Shown: positions 8,530 through 17,092, counted from the first letter of the stretch. The stretch is DNA of 64,000 nt from Streptomyces stelliscabiei (GCF_014873495.1 NZ_JADBGF010000001.1:2294001-2358000), one strand, 5' to 3'. The notes: generated from the letters alone by a model not told the origin. Program-made: numbers and translations.

Positions 8530-8672
8530 CCTCGCGGACCGCGAAGAGGGGCGATCGGGCGAACCGAAGACAGGGCAGGTCTTGGCCTGTGCATGGAGTT
8601 TCCAAAGGGATAAATGGGGCTTGTGTGCCTAGCCTGGACAGGTCACCCCCCGTCCCACCGAAGGTGAGCGCG

Positions 8673-8969
8673 ATGACCACCCTGCACCAGGAGCACCCGG
8701 TCCACGACCACGACCACAGCCCCACCTGCGGGCACACCGCCGTGTCGCACGGTGACCACACCGACTACGCGCACGACGGGCATCTGCACCGCGAGCACTC
8801 CGGCCACTGGGACGAATGCGAGCCGAGCGGGCACACCGCCCACGACGGGCACGCCCACGAGCACGGCGAGGACTGCGGGCACCAGGCGGTCACGCACGGC
8901 GACCACGTGGACTACGTGCACGACGGACACCGCCACGCCGCCCACGACGGGCACTGGGACGACCACTGA
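8673..8969 (+). CDS. Duplicated His/Asp-rich putative metal-binding small protein
   Basis: A 98-residue protein in which roughly a quarter of residues are histidine. The body is a tandem duplication of about 31 residues: CGHTAVSHGDHTDYAHDGH..GHWDEC is repeated as CGHQAVTHGDHVDYVHDGH..GHWDDH, joined by a short HTAHDGHAHEHGED spacer. There is no signal peptide or membrane helix, so a cytoplasmic metal buffer or chaperone for zinc, nickel or cobalt is the simplest idea. ATG 8673 has AAGG about 9 bp upstream. It stands alone, 143 bp after the DUF202 pair. Confidence 0.8.
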   Translation: MTTLHQEHPVHDHDHSPTCGHTAVSHGDHTDYAHDGHLHREHSGHWDECEPSGHTAHDGHAHEHGEDCGHQAVTHGDHVDYVHDGHRHAAHDGHWDDH

Positions 8970-9115
8970 CGGTACCGACGGCGCCAAGGGCCGGCGCGGA
9001 CGCCGGCACCGCCGCCCGCGCCGGATCCATACCCCCGGTTTCCCCCTGATCGTCGCCGACTGGCAGGCTCGGACCACCAGTTGGCGATCGATCCGGGGGG
9101 ACGAAGGGGGTCACC

Positions 9116-10027
9116 ATGACCGCGCAAGAGCCGTACACCGTCGAGCTCGCGAGCGACGTGTACGCGTATGTGCAGCCGGACGGCGGATGGTGTCTGAACA
9201 ACTCGGGTTTCGTGAGTGACGGGACCAGCACTCTGCTCGTGGACACGGCGGCGACCGAGCGCCGCACCCGTGCCCTCGGCGCCGCGCTCGACGCGACCGG
9301 CGTCCCGAAGCCCCGTCTCCTGGTCAACACCCACCACCACGGGGACCACACCTACGGCAACGGCTTCTTCACGCCCTCCGCCACCCTCGTCTCGCACTCG
9401 GCCTGCCGCCGCGAGGCCCTCGCCGGCGGGCAGCACCTTCATCTGCTGTGGCCGGAGACCGACTTCGGCGCCGTCGACATCCGGGGCGCGGACCTCACGT
9501 ACGACGACCGCCTGACGCTCCACGTCGGCGACATCGAGGCCCAGGTCATCCACCCCGGCATCTCGCACACGGTCGGCGACTCCGTCGTCTGGCTGCCGCA
9601 CCGGCGGGTGCTGTTCGCGGGGGACCTGGTCTTCGAGGGAGGGACGCCGTTCTTCCTGATGGGCTCGCTGAGCGGTTCGCTGCGGGCACTGGCGCTGCTG
9701 CGCGAGCTGGGCGCCGAGACCGTCGTGCCGGGGCACGGGCCCGTCACCGACCCCTCCGCCTTCGACCGGGCCGAGCGGTACACGCGGTTCGTGGCCGAGG
9801 TCGCCGAGAAGTCGCACGCGGCGGGGCTGACACCGCTGGAGGCGGCGCGGAGCACGGATCTCGGCCAGTACGCCGAGCTGCCCGAGAGCGAGCGGCTGGT
9901 GGCGAACCTGCACCGGGCCTACGCCGAGCTGGACGGGAAGCCCGAGGGCGAGGGCGTCGACCCGTTCGCCGGGTTCATGGACATGGCCACCGTCAACGGC
10001 GGGGAGATGATGACCTGCCACGCCTGA
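9116..10027 (+). CDS. MBL-fold metallo-hydrolase
   Basis: A 303-residue cytoplasmic protein with the binuclear zinc motif THHHGDH (residues 72-78), a further PGHGPV histidine near residue 207, and aspartate in FAGDLVFEGG (about residue 170). This set is that of quinoprotein relay SoxH-like or glyoxalase II-like MBL hydrolases. ATG 9116 follows a GGGG-rich ribosome site. It stands alone between the His-rich peptide and a strong terminator. The substrate cannot be inferred. Confidence 0.87.
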   Translation: MTAQEPYTVELASDVYAYVQPDGGWCLNNSGFVSDGTSTLLVDTAATERRTRALGAALDATGVPKPRLLVNTHHHGDHTYGNGFFTPSATLVSHSACRREALAGGQHLHLLWPETDFGAVDIRGADLTYDDRLTLHVGDIEAQVIHPGISHTVGDSVVWLPHRRVLFAGDLVFEGGTPFFLMGSLSGSLRALALLRELGAETVVPGHGPVTDPSAFDRAERYTRFVAEVAEKSHAAGLTPLEAARSTDLGQYAELPESERLVANLHRAYAELDGKPEGEGVDPFAGFMDMATVNGGEMMTCHA

Positions 10028-10037
10028 CGGCCGCCGT

Positions 10038-10069
10038 ACGGGATCCGGCCGCGCCCGGCCGGATCCCGT
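10038..10069 (+). terminator. Intrinsic terminator hairpin after the MBL hydrolase
   Basis: ACGGGATCCGGCCG (10038-10051) pairs perfectly with CGGCCGGATCCCGT (10056-10069) around a 4-nt loop. There is no U tract, as is common in Streptomyces. Confidence 0.75.
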
Positions 10070-10128
10070 CGGGACGCCGTCGGGACGCCGTCGGGACGCA
10101 CCGGGACGCCGTCGGGACGCGTCGGGAT
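10067..10128. repeat. 11-bp tandem repeat (CGTCGGGACGC)n
   Basis: About five units of CGTCGGGACGC follow head to tail directly from the terminator stem, with one degenerate unit (CACCGGGACGC). They end about 40 bp before the operator at 10169. Such arrays arise by slippage and are likely variable between strains. Confidence 0.8.
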
Positions 10129-10168
10129 CCCGCCGAGACTCCGATCACTTTCGTGTCACCCACTGGAC

Positions 10169-10190
10169 GACATACCGACCGGTCGGCATC
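10169..10190. promoter_or_regulatory. TetR-type operator, site A (CATACCGACCGGTCGGCAT core)
   Basis: Imperfect palindrome centred on ACCGACCGGTCGG, about 40 bp before the kinase start at 10228. The core CATACCGNCCGGT recurs at 14250-14270, 31538-31557 and 41895-41912, in each case upstream of a gene start. The TetR protein encoded at 12687-13289 is the nearest candidate binder. Confidence 0.6.
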
Positions 10191-10227
10191 ATGAGACGAG
10201 TCCCGTTCACCGTGTGTAGGAGCGATG

Positions 10228-11262
10228 ATGCACCCAGACCACCCGCCAGGTCTCGATCCCGATCGGCTCCGCGTCCTGCTCGACGCCGAGCGGCCCGGAC
10301 TCGTGGGCGGCCCGCTCACCGGCCGGCTGATCGAGGGCGGACGGTCGAACCTGACGTACGAGGTCACCGACGGCACCGCGAAGTGGGTCGTACGGCGCCC
10401 TCCGCTGGGCCATGTGCTGGCGACCGCGCACGACATGAGGCGCGAGCACCGCGTGATCAGCGCGCTGCACACCACCGCTGTGCCGGTGCCGCGTCCCGTG
10501 CTGTTCTGCGACGACGAGGACGTGCTCGGCGCGCCCTTCTACGTCATGGACTTCGTCGAGGGCACCCCCTACCGCACCGCCGAGCAGCTGGCGCCGCTGG
10601 GCGCGGAGCGCACCCGGGCCGCCGTGCTGAGCCTGGTCGACACCCTCGTCGAACTGCACGCGGTGGACCCCGCCGAGGTGGGTCTCGCCGACTTCGGTCG
10701 CCCTGAGGGCTTCCTGGACCGGCAACTGCGGCGCTGGGGAAAGCAGTTGGACGCGTCCCGCAACCGTGAACTGGCCGGCATCGACGAACTGCACGCGGCC
10801 CTGGGACGCCGGCTGCCCCCCTCCCCCGCACCGACCGTCGTGCACGGCGACTACCGCCTGGACAACGTGCTGCTCGGCGACGACGACCGGATCAGGGCCA
10901 TCCTGGACTGGGAGATGTCCACGCTCGGCGATCCGCTCACCGACCTGGGCCTGCTGGTGATGTACAGCGTGCCGCTCGCCCTGCCCGACTCGCCGGTCTC
11001 CACGACCGCGGCGGCCGCCGGGCACCCGGATCCGGCCGAGATCGTCGAGCGGTACGCGGCCCGTTCGGGCCGTGACGTCTCCTCGGTGTCGTGGTACACG
11101 GCCTTCGCGTGGTTCAAGCTCGCCGTGATCCTGGAGGGCATCCACTACCGGTACACACTCGGCCAGACGGTCGGCCACGGCTTCGACCGCATCGGCGACC
11201 TGGTCCCCGTCTTCATCGAACACGGCCTGACGACTCTCCGCGCCGGCACCCAGGAAGGCTGA
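10228..11262 (+). CDS. APH-like phosphotransferase (ACAD10/11 kinase-domain type)
   Basis: A 344-residue protein of the aminoglycoside phosphotransferase/choline kinase fold. HGDYRLDN (H206, D208, N213) is the catalytic loop and ILDWEMSTLGD the metal-binding DFG-like segment. It is not an antibiotic-resistance gene by context: it is followed after 6 bp by an acyl-CoA dehydrogenase, matching the two domains fused in eukaryotic ACAD10/ACAD11, where the kinase phosphorylates 4-hydroxyacyl-CoA. AGGAG at 10218-10222 fits ATG 10228 better (5-bp spacing) than ATG 10225. Substrate inferred, fold certain. Confidence 0.85.
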   Translation: MHPDHPPGLDPDRLRVLLDAERPGLVGGPLTGRLIEGGRSNLTYEVTDGTAKWVVRRPPLGHVLATAHDMRREHRVISALHTTAVPVPRPVLFCDDEDVLGAPFYVMDFVEGTPYRTAEQLAPLGAERTRAAVLSLVDTLVELHAVDPAEVGLADFGRPEGFLDRQLRRWGKQLDASRNRELAGIDELHAALGRRLPPSPAPTVVHGDYRLDNVLLGDDDRIRAILDWEMSTLGDPLTDLGLLVMYSVPLALPDSPVSTTAAAAGHPDPAEIVERYAARSGRDVSSVSWYTAFAWFKLAVILEGIHYRYTLGQTVGHGFDRIGDLVPVFIEHGLTTLRAGTQEG

Positions 11263-11268
11263 CCCGCC

Positions 11269-12483
11269 ATGGACTTCGCATTCGACGCCCGCACGGAGGA
11301 GCTGCGCACCAGGCTCCTCGCCTTCATGGACGCGTACGTGTACCCGGCGGAAGCCGTGGCCGAGGAGCAGCGGGCCGAGCTGGCCTCGCCGTGGGACACG
11401 CCCGCCGTGGTGGAGGACCTGAAGGCCGAGGCCCGCCGGCAGGGCCTGTGGAACCTCTTCCTGCCCGACTCCGAGTACGGCGCGGGGCTCACCAACCTGC
11501 AGTACGCGCCGCTCGCCGAGATCACGGGCCGCTCCCCGCAGTTGGCGCCGACCGCGCTGAACTGCGCCGCGCCCGATACGGGCAACATGGAGGTGCTGAG
11601 CCAGTTCGGCGACGAGACGCAGAAGAAGCAGTGGCTGGAGCCGCTGCTCGCCGGCGAGATCCGGTCGGCGTTCGCGATGACCGAACCGGAGGTGGCCTCC
11701 TCGGACGCCACCAACATCACCACGCTGATCGAGCGGGACGGCGACGACTATGTCGTCAACGGCCGCAAGTGGTACATCTCCGGGGCCATGAACCCCGACT
11801 GCCGGATCTTCATCGTGATGGGCAAGACGGACCCGGACCGGGCCGACATCCGCCGCCAGCAGTCGATGATCCTGGTCCCGCGGGACACTCCGGGTGTCAC
11901 GGTGCGGCGGGCCATGCAGGTGTTCGGATACGAGGACCACTCCCACGGCGGCCACGCCGAGGTGGTCTTCGACAACGCGCGGGTGCCGGCCGCCAACCTG
12001 ATCGGCGAGGAGGGCGGCGGTTTCGCCATCGCGCAGGCGCGGCTCGGACCGGGGCGCATCCACCACTGCATGAGGCTGATCGGGATGGCCGAGCGGGCGA
12101 TCGAGTTGATGTGCCGGCGCGCGGTGGCCCGGGAGGCCTTCGGCAAGGCGCTGGCGCAGCAGGGGGTCGTGCACAACTGGATCGCCGACGCCCGGGTGGC
12201 GGTGGAGCAGCTGCGGCTGCTGGTGCTGAAGACGGCGTGGATGATGGACACGGTGGGCAACAAGGGGGCCCACGCGGAGATCCAGGCGATCAAGATCGCT
12301 ACGCCTCGGACGGTCGTGGACATCATCGACCGGGCCATCCAGCTGCACGGCGCCGGGGGTGTCAGTCAGGACTTCCCGCTGGCGGAGCTGTACGCGGGGG
12401 CGCGCACGCTGATGATCGCGGACGGGCCGGACGAGGTGCACCAGCGGTCGCTGGCCCGACGGGAGCTGAAGCGGTACGTGTGA
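11269..12483 (+). CDS. Acyl-CoA dehydrogenase (ACAD10/11-like)
   Basis: FAD-dependent cytoplasmic flavoenzyme of 404 residues. It has the ACAD helical N-domain, the FAMTEPEVASSDATNI flavin-loop (about residues 138-153), the WYISGAMNPD segment and the C-terminal QLHGAGGVSQDFPLAELYAGARTLMIADGPDE segment. The CAAPDTGNMEVL and SSDATNI motifs are those of the ACAD10/11 branch. It is 6 bp behind the kinase gene, so both are co-translated and should act in sequence on hydroxylated acyl-CoAs. A long inverted repeat ends the transcript. Confidence 0.88.
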   Translation: MDFAFDARTEELRTRLLAFMDAYVYPAEAVAEEQRAELASPWDTPAVVEDLKAEARRQGLWNLFLPDSEYGAGLTNLQYAPLAEITGRSPQLAPTALNCAAPDTGNMEVLSQFGDETQKKQWLEPLLAGEIRSAFAMTEPEVASSDATNITTLIERDGDDYVVNGRKWYISGAMNPDCRIFIVMGKTDPDRADIRRQQSMILVPRDTPGVTVRRAMQVFGYEDHSHGGHAEVVFDNARVPAANLIGEEGGGFAIAQARLGPGRIHHCMRLIGMAERAIELMCRRAVAREAFGKALAQQGVVHNWIADARVAVEQLRLLVLKTAWMMDTVGNKGAHAEIQAIKIATPRTVVDIIDRAIQLHGAGGVSQDFPLAELYAGARTLMIADGPDEVHQRSLARRELKRYV

Positions 12484-12492
12484 GCGGGGGCG

Positions 12493-12672
12493 CGTTGTCG
12501 GGCGCGGGTGCGTGGGGGCTGGTCGCGCAGTTTCCCGCGCCCCTGGGAGCCCAGGCCCTGCGGGCCTGAAAGCGCAGGCCCCGCGGGCCTGAAAAGCGGC
12601 GGGCGCAGCCCCTGCTTTTCAGGGGCGCGGGGAACTGCGCGAGAAGCCCCACCGGGCCCGCACCCGACGACG
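12493..12672. repeat. Long inverted repeat of the GCGCAGTTCCCCGCGCCCCT family (bidirectional terminator)
   Basis: Arm 12493-12545 and the reverse complement of arm 12620-12672 match along about 53 nt with few mismatches, each carrying the intergenic-repeat core seen at 7103-7208. Between them a 23-bp unit (CAGGCCCTGCGGGCCTGAAA and CAGGCCCCGCGGGCCTGAAA) is duplicated. It lies between convergent genes, so it probably ends transcription both ways. Confidence 0.75.
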
Positions 12673-12686
12673 CACCCGCATGCGTC

Positions 12687-13289
12687 CTACGGCCGCAGCG
12701 CGCGCAGCAGCAGGTCAGCCAGGTGGTCCGCGACCTCCTGCGGGCCCATCGGGCCGTCGGGGCGGTACCACGTCGACAGGTGGTGGACCGAGCCGAAGTG
12801 GTAGTCGACGACCAGGTCCGCCGGGGTCGCCTTCGAGAAGACGCCGGTCTCCTGGCCCTCCTCCACGAGCGCGCGGAAACGCTCGTGGTACCGACGGCGT
12901 TCCGCGCGGACCTGCTTGTTCTTGTCCGGGCTCAGATGGTGCATGGACCGGAAGAAGATCATCGCGTCGTCGAGGTTGTCGATGGTGGTCACCACCACGT
13001 CGGCGGCGGCACCCCGCAACCGCTCCTCGACGGGCGCGTCGGCCCCCGCGAACGCGTCGAGCCGCTCCTGCTGGATGCGCAGCACGCGCGCGTACACCTC
13101 GTGCAGCAGGTCGTCCTTGGAACCGAAGTAGTGGTACAGCGCGCCCTTGGTGACGCCGGCCGCCTCGACGATCTCCTGCACGGAGGTGCGGTCGTAGCCC
13201 CGCTCGGCGAAGAGCCGGGTGGCGGCGGCGAGCAGCCGCTGCGGGACGGGCGTACCGTCTCCGTCCGTCGTCCTGGGCACTGCCGCCAC
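12687..13289 (-). CDS. TetR-family transcriptional regulator
   Basis: A 200-residue repressor. The N-terminal helix-turn-helix is RLLAAATRLFAERGYDRTSVQEIVEAAGVTKGALYHYFGSKDDLL, written here only as landmarks: RLFAERGYDRTSV (about 24-36) and GALYHYFGSKDDL (about 48-60). The C-terminal ligand domain resembles regulators of fatty acid or steroid catabolism. It sits between the kinase/ACAD pair and an SDR, both preceded by the same operator core, so it probably controls both. Start at 13289 is an ATG; no strong ribosome site is visible. Confidence 0.87.
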   Translation of the reverse strand: MAAVPRTTDGDGTPVPQRLLAAATRLFAERGYDRTSVQEIVEAAGVTKGALYHYFGSKDDLLHEVYARVLRIQQERLDAFAGADAPVEERLRGAAADVVVTTIDNLDDAMIFFRSMHHLSPDKNKQVRAERRRYHERFRALVEEGQETGVFSKATPADLVVDYHFGSVHHLSTWYRPDGPMGPQEVADHLADLLLRALRP

Positions 13290-13419
13290 CTGCCTTCCGA
13301 GGTTCTGCCGTCGCCTGCCGGTCGCGCGCCGGCCGTCGGCCGGTTCCCACCGGCCGGAACCGGGCGCTCCCGCCGGAGGATCATCCCACCCTCCGGCGGG
13401 CGTCCGCCGGGCAGGGCGG

Positions 13420-14181
13420 TCAGCCCGTCGTCTCCCACTTCTGCTGGATGTGGTTCATGTTCGTCAGCCAGCGGTCCGGGTCGGCCGCCCTGGCCTGGTA
13501 GAAACCGGCCACCTCGGGGTGCGGCAGGATCAGGAAGCGGTCCTTGTCGATGCCCTCGAAGAGCGCGTCGGCCACGTCCTCGGGCTCGATCGCGGTCGGT
13601 GTGAGCACCAGGTCGCCCGCGCTGCCGGAGGCGGTCAGCATGTCGGTGCGCACGCCCTGCGGGCAGATGGCGTGGACCTTGACGCCCCGGTGCCGGTAGG
13701 TGAGGGACAGCCATTCGGCGAAGGCGTACGCCCCGTGCTTGGTGACGCTGTAGGGCGCCGCGCCGATCATCGTGAGCAGCCCGGCCGCCGAGACGGTCGA
13801 GACGAAACGCCCGCTGCCCCGCTCCAGCCACGCCGGCAGCAGCTCGTGGGCCGCCCGGACGTGGGCCATGACGTTGACGTCCCAGGCGAGCGCCCACACC
13901 TTCTCGTCGGCCGCTTCCGTCCCGCCGGAGGCGAGTCCGGCATTGGCGCAGTAGACGTCCACGGTGCCGCCGAGCGCGTCCCGTGCCGCCGGGACGATCA
14001 CGGACGCGTCCCCGGGGATCGCGGTCCCGCCGATCTCGTCGGCCACGGCCTTCGCCCGGTCACCGTCCAGGTCGTTCACGACGACCCGCGCGCCCTCGGC
14101 CGCGAACCGGCGGGCCAGAGCGGCCCCGATCCCGCCACCGGCTCCGGTGACGACCACACCCGCACCCCGCACGCTTCCCAC
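13420..14181 (-). CDS. SDR-family oxidoreductase
   Basis: NAD(P)-dependent cytoplasmic dehydrogenase of 253 residues. It has the nucleotide motif TGAGGGIG (12-19), NAG in CANAG (about 80), and the catalytic S131, Y144-x3-K148 triad (YSVTK). The open frame reaches 14205, but AAGGAG lies inside that extension with 7-bp spacing to GTG 14181, so GTG 14181 is the better start. It likely oxidises or reduces a hydroxyacyl intermediate in the same pathway as the nearby kinase and acyl-CoA dehydrogenase, sharing their operator. Exact substrate unknown. Confidence 0.87.
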   Translation of the reverse strand: MGSVRGAGVVVTGAGGGIGAALARRFAAEGARVVVNDLDGDRAKAVADEIGGTAIPGDASVIVPAARDALGGTVDVYCANAGLASGGTEAADEKVWALAWDVNVMAHVRAAHELLPAWLERGSGRFVSTVSAAGLLTMIGAAPYSVTKHGAYAFAEWLSLTYRHRGVKVHAICPQGVRTDMLTASGSAGDLVLTPTAIEPEDVADALFEGIDKDRFLILPHPEVAGFYQARAADPDRWLTNMNHIQQKWETTG

Positions 14182-14249
14182 GACCGGACTCCTTAGACGC
14201 GACATGTCTGACCGACCACGAACGGCTCGTCTGACTCTCTGGACAGTCA

Positions 14250-14270
14250 GACTAACCGGTCGGTATGTCG
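14250..14270. promoter_or_regulatory. TetR-type operator, site B
   Basis: On the minus strand it reads CGACATACCGACCGGTTAGT, nearly the same as site A at 10169. It lies about 70 bp upstream of the SDR start at 14181 and overlaps the expected promoter. Confidence 0.6.
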
Positions 14271-14418
14271 TGGAGGAAGGGCTCCGCCCGGCGCACTCGC
14301 AGGGGGCGCGGGAACCGCGCGACCCGCCGGGGACGGCGCGCGGGTGACGAACCGCCCGCCGGAGCGCTTAGCTTGCCTGTACGCCGCATCCCGCGACCGC
14401 GACCCGGAGGTCACCCCC

Positions 14419-15669
14419 ATGCGCCTCTCCCGCCGCACGTTCCTCGCCGCCTCCACGGCGGCCACCGCCTCCTCGGCGGCCTCGGCCGGCCTCGCCGCTC
14501 CCCCGGCCGCCGCGACCGCCCCACGGCTGCGCACCGGCTTCGAGCGGCTGGCCGCCGACGGCTACCGGACCCTCGGCGGCCAGAAGGTCGGCATCGTCAC
14601 CAACCCCACCGGCATCACCCGGGACGCCCGCCACATCGTCGACGTGATGCACGCCGACGACCGCGTGGACCTCAGGGCCGTCTTCGGCCCGGAGCACGGC
14701 TTCCGGGGCACCGCCCAGGCCGGCGGCTCCGAGGGCCGGCACGACGACCCGGCGACCGGGCTGCCGGTCTACGACACGTACCTCAAGAGCGGCCGGCCCC
14801 TGGCCGACGTCTTCACCGCCTCCGGCGTGGACACGGTCGTCTTCGACATCCAGGACGTGGGCGCCCGCTTCTACACCTACATCTGGACGCTGTACGACTG
14901 CATGGAGGCGGCCCGGCTGGCGGGGAAGCGTTTCGTCGTCCTGGACCGGCCGAACCCGGTGACCGGGCGGAGCGCCCAGGGACCCGTGCTGCACAAGGAG
15001 TTCGCGACGTTCGTCGGGCGGCAGCCCATCGCGCAGGCGCACGGGATGACGGTGGCGGAGCTGGCCCGGCTGTTCAACGGGGAGTTCCTCACCGAGCCCG
15101 TCCCGCTGGAGACCGTACTGATGTCGGGGTGGAAGCGGTCGTGGTTCCACGAGGACTCCGGGCTGCCCTGGGTGCCGCCGAGCCCGAACATGCCGACACC
15201 GGACACCGCCCTCGTGTACGCGGGGACGTGTCTCTTCGAGGGGACCAACCTGTCGGAGGGGCGCGGCACCACGCGGCCGTTCGAGCTGCTCGGCGCGGAG
15301 GGCGTCGACCGGCGGTGGGCGGCCGCCGCGAACGAACTCGGCCTGCCCGGCGCGCACTTCAGGGAGGCGTACTTCGCGCCGACGTTCTCCAAGTTCCAGG
15401 GGAAGACCATCGGGGGCGTTCAGATCCATGTGCACGACCGGGCCGCGTACGACCCCGTGCGCACCGGGATCGGCCTGCTCGTGACCGCCAGGAAGGTGTG
15501 GAGCGGGTTCGCGTGGCGTCCGGACAACTGGATCGACAAGCTGACCGGTTCGGCGCGGGTGCGGACGATGATCGACGCGGGGGCGGACACCGGCGAGGTC
15601 GTGGCGGGCTGGCGGGAGGAGCTGGCGGCGTTCCGCAGGGTGCGCAAGGAGTATCTGCTCTACCGGTAA
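14419..15669 (+). CDS. DUF1343 exo-beta-N-acetylmuramidase (NamZ-like), Tat-exported
   Basis: A 416-residue secreted enzyme. The N-terminus MRLSRRTFLAAS is a twin-arginine signal followed by an Ala-rich hydrophobic region and a probable cleavage after APPAAA (about 35). The mature part is the DUF1343/NamZ domain with GIVTNPTGI, FGPEHGFRG, FDIQDVGARFYTY and the EGTNLSEGRGTT segment. NamZ proteins release N-acetylmuramic acid from peptidoglycan fragments, fitting cell wall recycling outside the membrane. GGAGG at 14406-14410 supports ATG 14419; the frame's earlier starts lack one. Confidence 0.85.
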   Translation: MRLSRRTFLAASTAATASSAASAGLAAPPAAATAPRLRTGFERLAADGYRTLGGQKVGIVTNPTGITRDARHIVDVMHADDRVDLRAVFGPEHGFRGTAQAGGSEGRHDDPATGLPVYDTYLKSGRPLADVFTASGVDTVVFDIQDVGARFYTYIWTLYDCMEAARLAGKRFVVLDRPNPVTGRSAQGPVLHKEFATFVGRQPIAQAHGMTVAELARLFNGEFLTEPVPLETVLMSGWKRSWFHEDSGLPWVPPSPNMPTPDTALVYAGTCLFEGTNLSEGRGTTRPFELLGAEGVDRRWAAAANELGLPGAHFREAYFAPTFSKFQGKTIGGVQIHVHDRAAYDPVRTGIGLLVTARKVWSGFAWRPDNWIDKLTGSARVRTMIDAGADTGEVVAGWREELAAFRRVRKEYLLYR

Positions 15670-15772
15670 CGGGGGCGCCGAAAGCCGTGCGTACGGGACG
15701 TATGGCCATCCTTCGCCGTTGGCAGGACCATGCGCGTGAGCGCACCACCAGCGGGGCCGAAGGGGGCTCGTC

Positions 15773-17092
15773 GTGGCGGATCCGGAAATGAGCGTGTCTC
15801 CCTACTGGGAACTGACCTTCGACGCCGACGGTGACGTCGACACCGGTCAGCGGGACCGGCTGCTCGGCGGCGTCCGCCGACGCGGGGTCGAGGATCTGGT
15901 CGTCTTCGCGCACGGCTGGAACAGCGACCGGTCCGGCGCGAGGGAGCTCTACAGAAGCTTCCTCGCCCCGTTCCCGGAGCTGGCGCCGCACGCGAAGCTG
16001 GGTTACGTGGGCGTGCTGTGGCCCTCGATGCGGTTCTCGGACGAGCCGATCCCGGATCTCGAACCGGCCCCGGCCGTGGCGCCCCGCCGCCCCGCGCTCG
16101 ACAAGAAGACCCGGCTCGCGCTGTCGGAGGTCTTCCCCGGGCGGGCCGTCGTCGTCGAGCGGCTCGCCCGGCTGCTGGAGGGGCGTGCGGACGACGGCCT
16201 CTCGCTGGAGGAGTTCGGGCGGCTCGTCCGGCTGCTGGTGGAGGTGCCGCCGCGGGGGCCGCAGGACGGGTGCGCGGCGGACACGGTCGCGGCGGGGGTG
16301 CCGGAGGGCATGCCCGGGATGCTGTGCGGGGACACGGCGGCCGTGTGCGCGGACTTCGCGGTCGCGCTGGCGGAGGTCGAGACCTCGGGGGTGATGACGG
16401 GGGCCGTGCCCACCCCGCCGCAGGCCTGGGACGGTGCCCATGAACTCCTGCGTCAGGCCACGTACTTCGCGATGAAGCGGCGGGCGGGGACGGTCGGCGA
16501 GCGGGGGCTCGGGCGACTGCTCGGCGGGCTCGCACGGACGGCACCGGAGGTGCGGGTGCACCTCGTCGGGCACAGCTTCGGCGCGCGTCTGGTGTCGTTC
16601 GCGCTGCGCGGGCTGCCCGAGGGCGTGCGCACGGTGAAGTCGGTGACGCTTCTGCAGGCGGCCTTCTCGCACTACGCGTTCGCGGCGCGGCTGCCCCACG
16701 ACCACCGCGCGAGCGGGGTGCTCGACGGACGGCACAGGCGCATCGACGGGCCGTTGGTGTGCTGCCACTCCAGACACGACTCGGCGCTCGGGACCATCTA
16801 CCCGCTCGCCTCCCGGATGGCGGGCGACGCGCGGACGGTGCTGGGCCTGAGCGTCAACAGCCTCCTCGGCACCAAGTGGGGGGCCCTCGGCTACGGCGGG
16901 GTGCGGGCGGTCGAGGGCACCCGGTCGTTCAAGCTGGCCGACGCCCTGCGGGTCCGGTTGCCGGCCTCGGGCTGCGTGAACGTCGACGCCTCGGCGGTGG
17001 TGCGGCGCGGCGGGGCTCCGTCCGGGGCGCACAGTGACATCTGCCACCGGGAGTTGGCGCGGGTGGTGCTGGCGGCGGGCCGTATCGTCTGA
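15773..17092 (+). CDS. Alpha/beta-hydrolase-fold protein of unknown substrate
   Basis: About 439 residues, no signal peptide. LVVFAHGWNSDRSGARELY (about residues 43-61) resembles the oxyanion-hole HG segment, and VHLVGHSFGARLVSFALRG (about 258-276) carries the nucleophile elbow G-H-S-F-G. A later CCHSRHDSALGTIYPLA segment could supply the acid and histidine. The middle portion (about 110-200) is family specific. GTG 15773 has an AAGGGG about 8 bp upstream; ATG 15788 is possible. It follows the NamZ gene by 103 bp on the same strand. I cannot name a substrate. Confidence 0.75.
   Translation: MADPEMSVSPYWELTFDADGDVDTGQRDRLLGGVRRRGVEDLVVFAHGWNSDRSGARELYRSFLAPFPELAPHAKLGYVGVLWPSMRFSDEPIPDLEPAPAVAPRRPALDKKTRLALSEVFPGRAVVVERLARLLEGRADDGLSLEEFGRLVRLLVEVPPRGPQDGCAADTVAAGVPEGMPGMLCGDTAAVCADFAVALAEVETSGVMTGAVPTPPQAWDGAHELLRQATYFAMKRRAGTVGERGLGRLLGGLARTAPEVRVHLVGHSFGARLVSFALRGLPEGVRTVKSVTLLQAAFSHYAFAARLPHDHRASGVLDGRHRRIDGPLVCCHSRHDSALGTIYPLASRMAGDARTVLGLSVNSLLGTKWGALGYGGVRAVEGTRSFKLADALRVRLPASGCVNVDASAVVRRGGAPSGAHSDICHRELARVVLAAGRIV

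Noticed and set aside
10228..11262. Aminoglycoside resistance gene
   Set aside because: The fold is APH, but the tightly coupled acyl-CoA dehydrogenase and ACAD10/11 similarity point to acyl metabolism.
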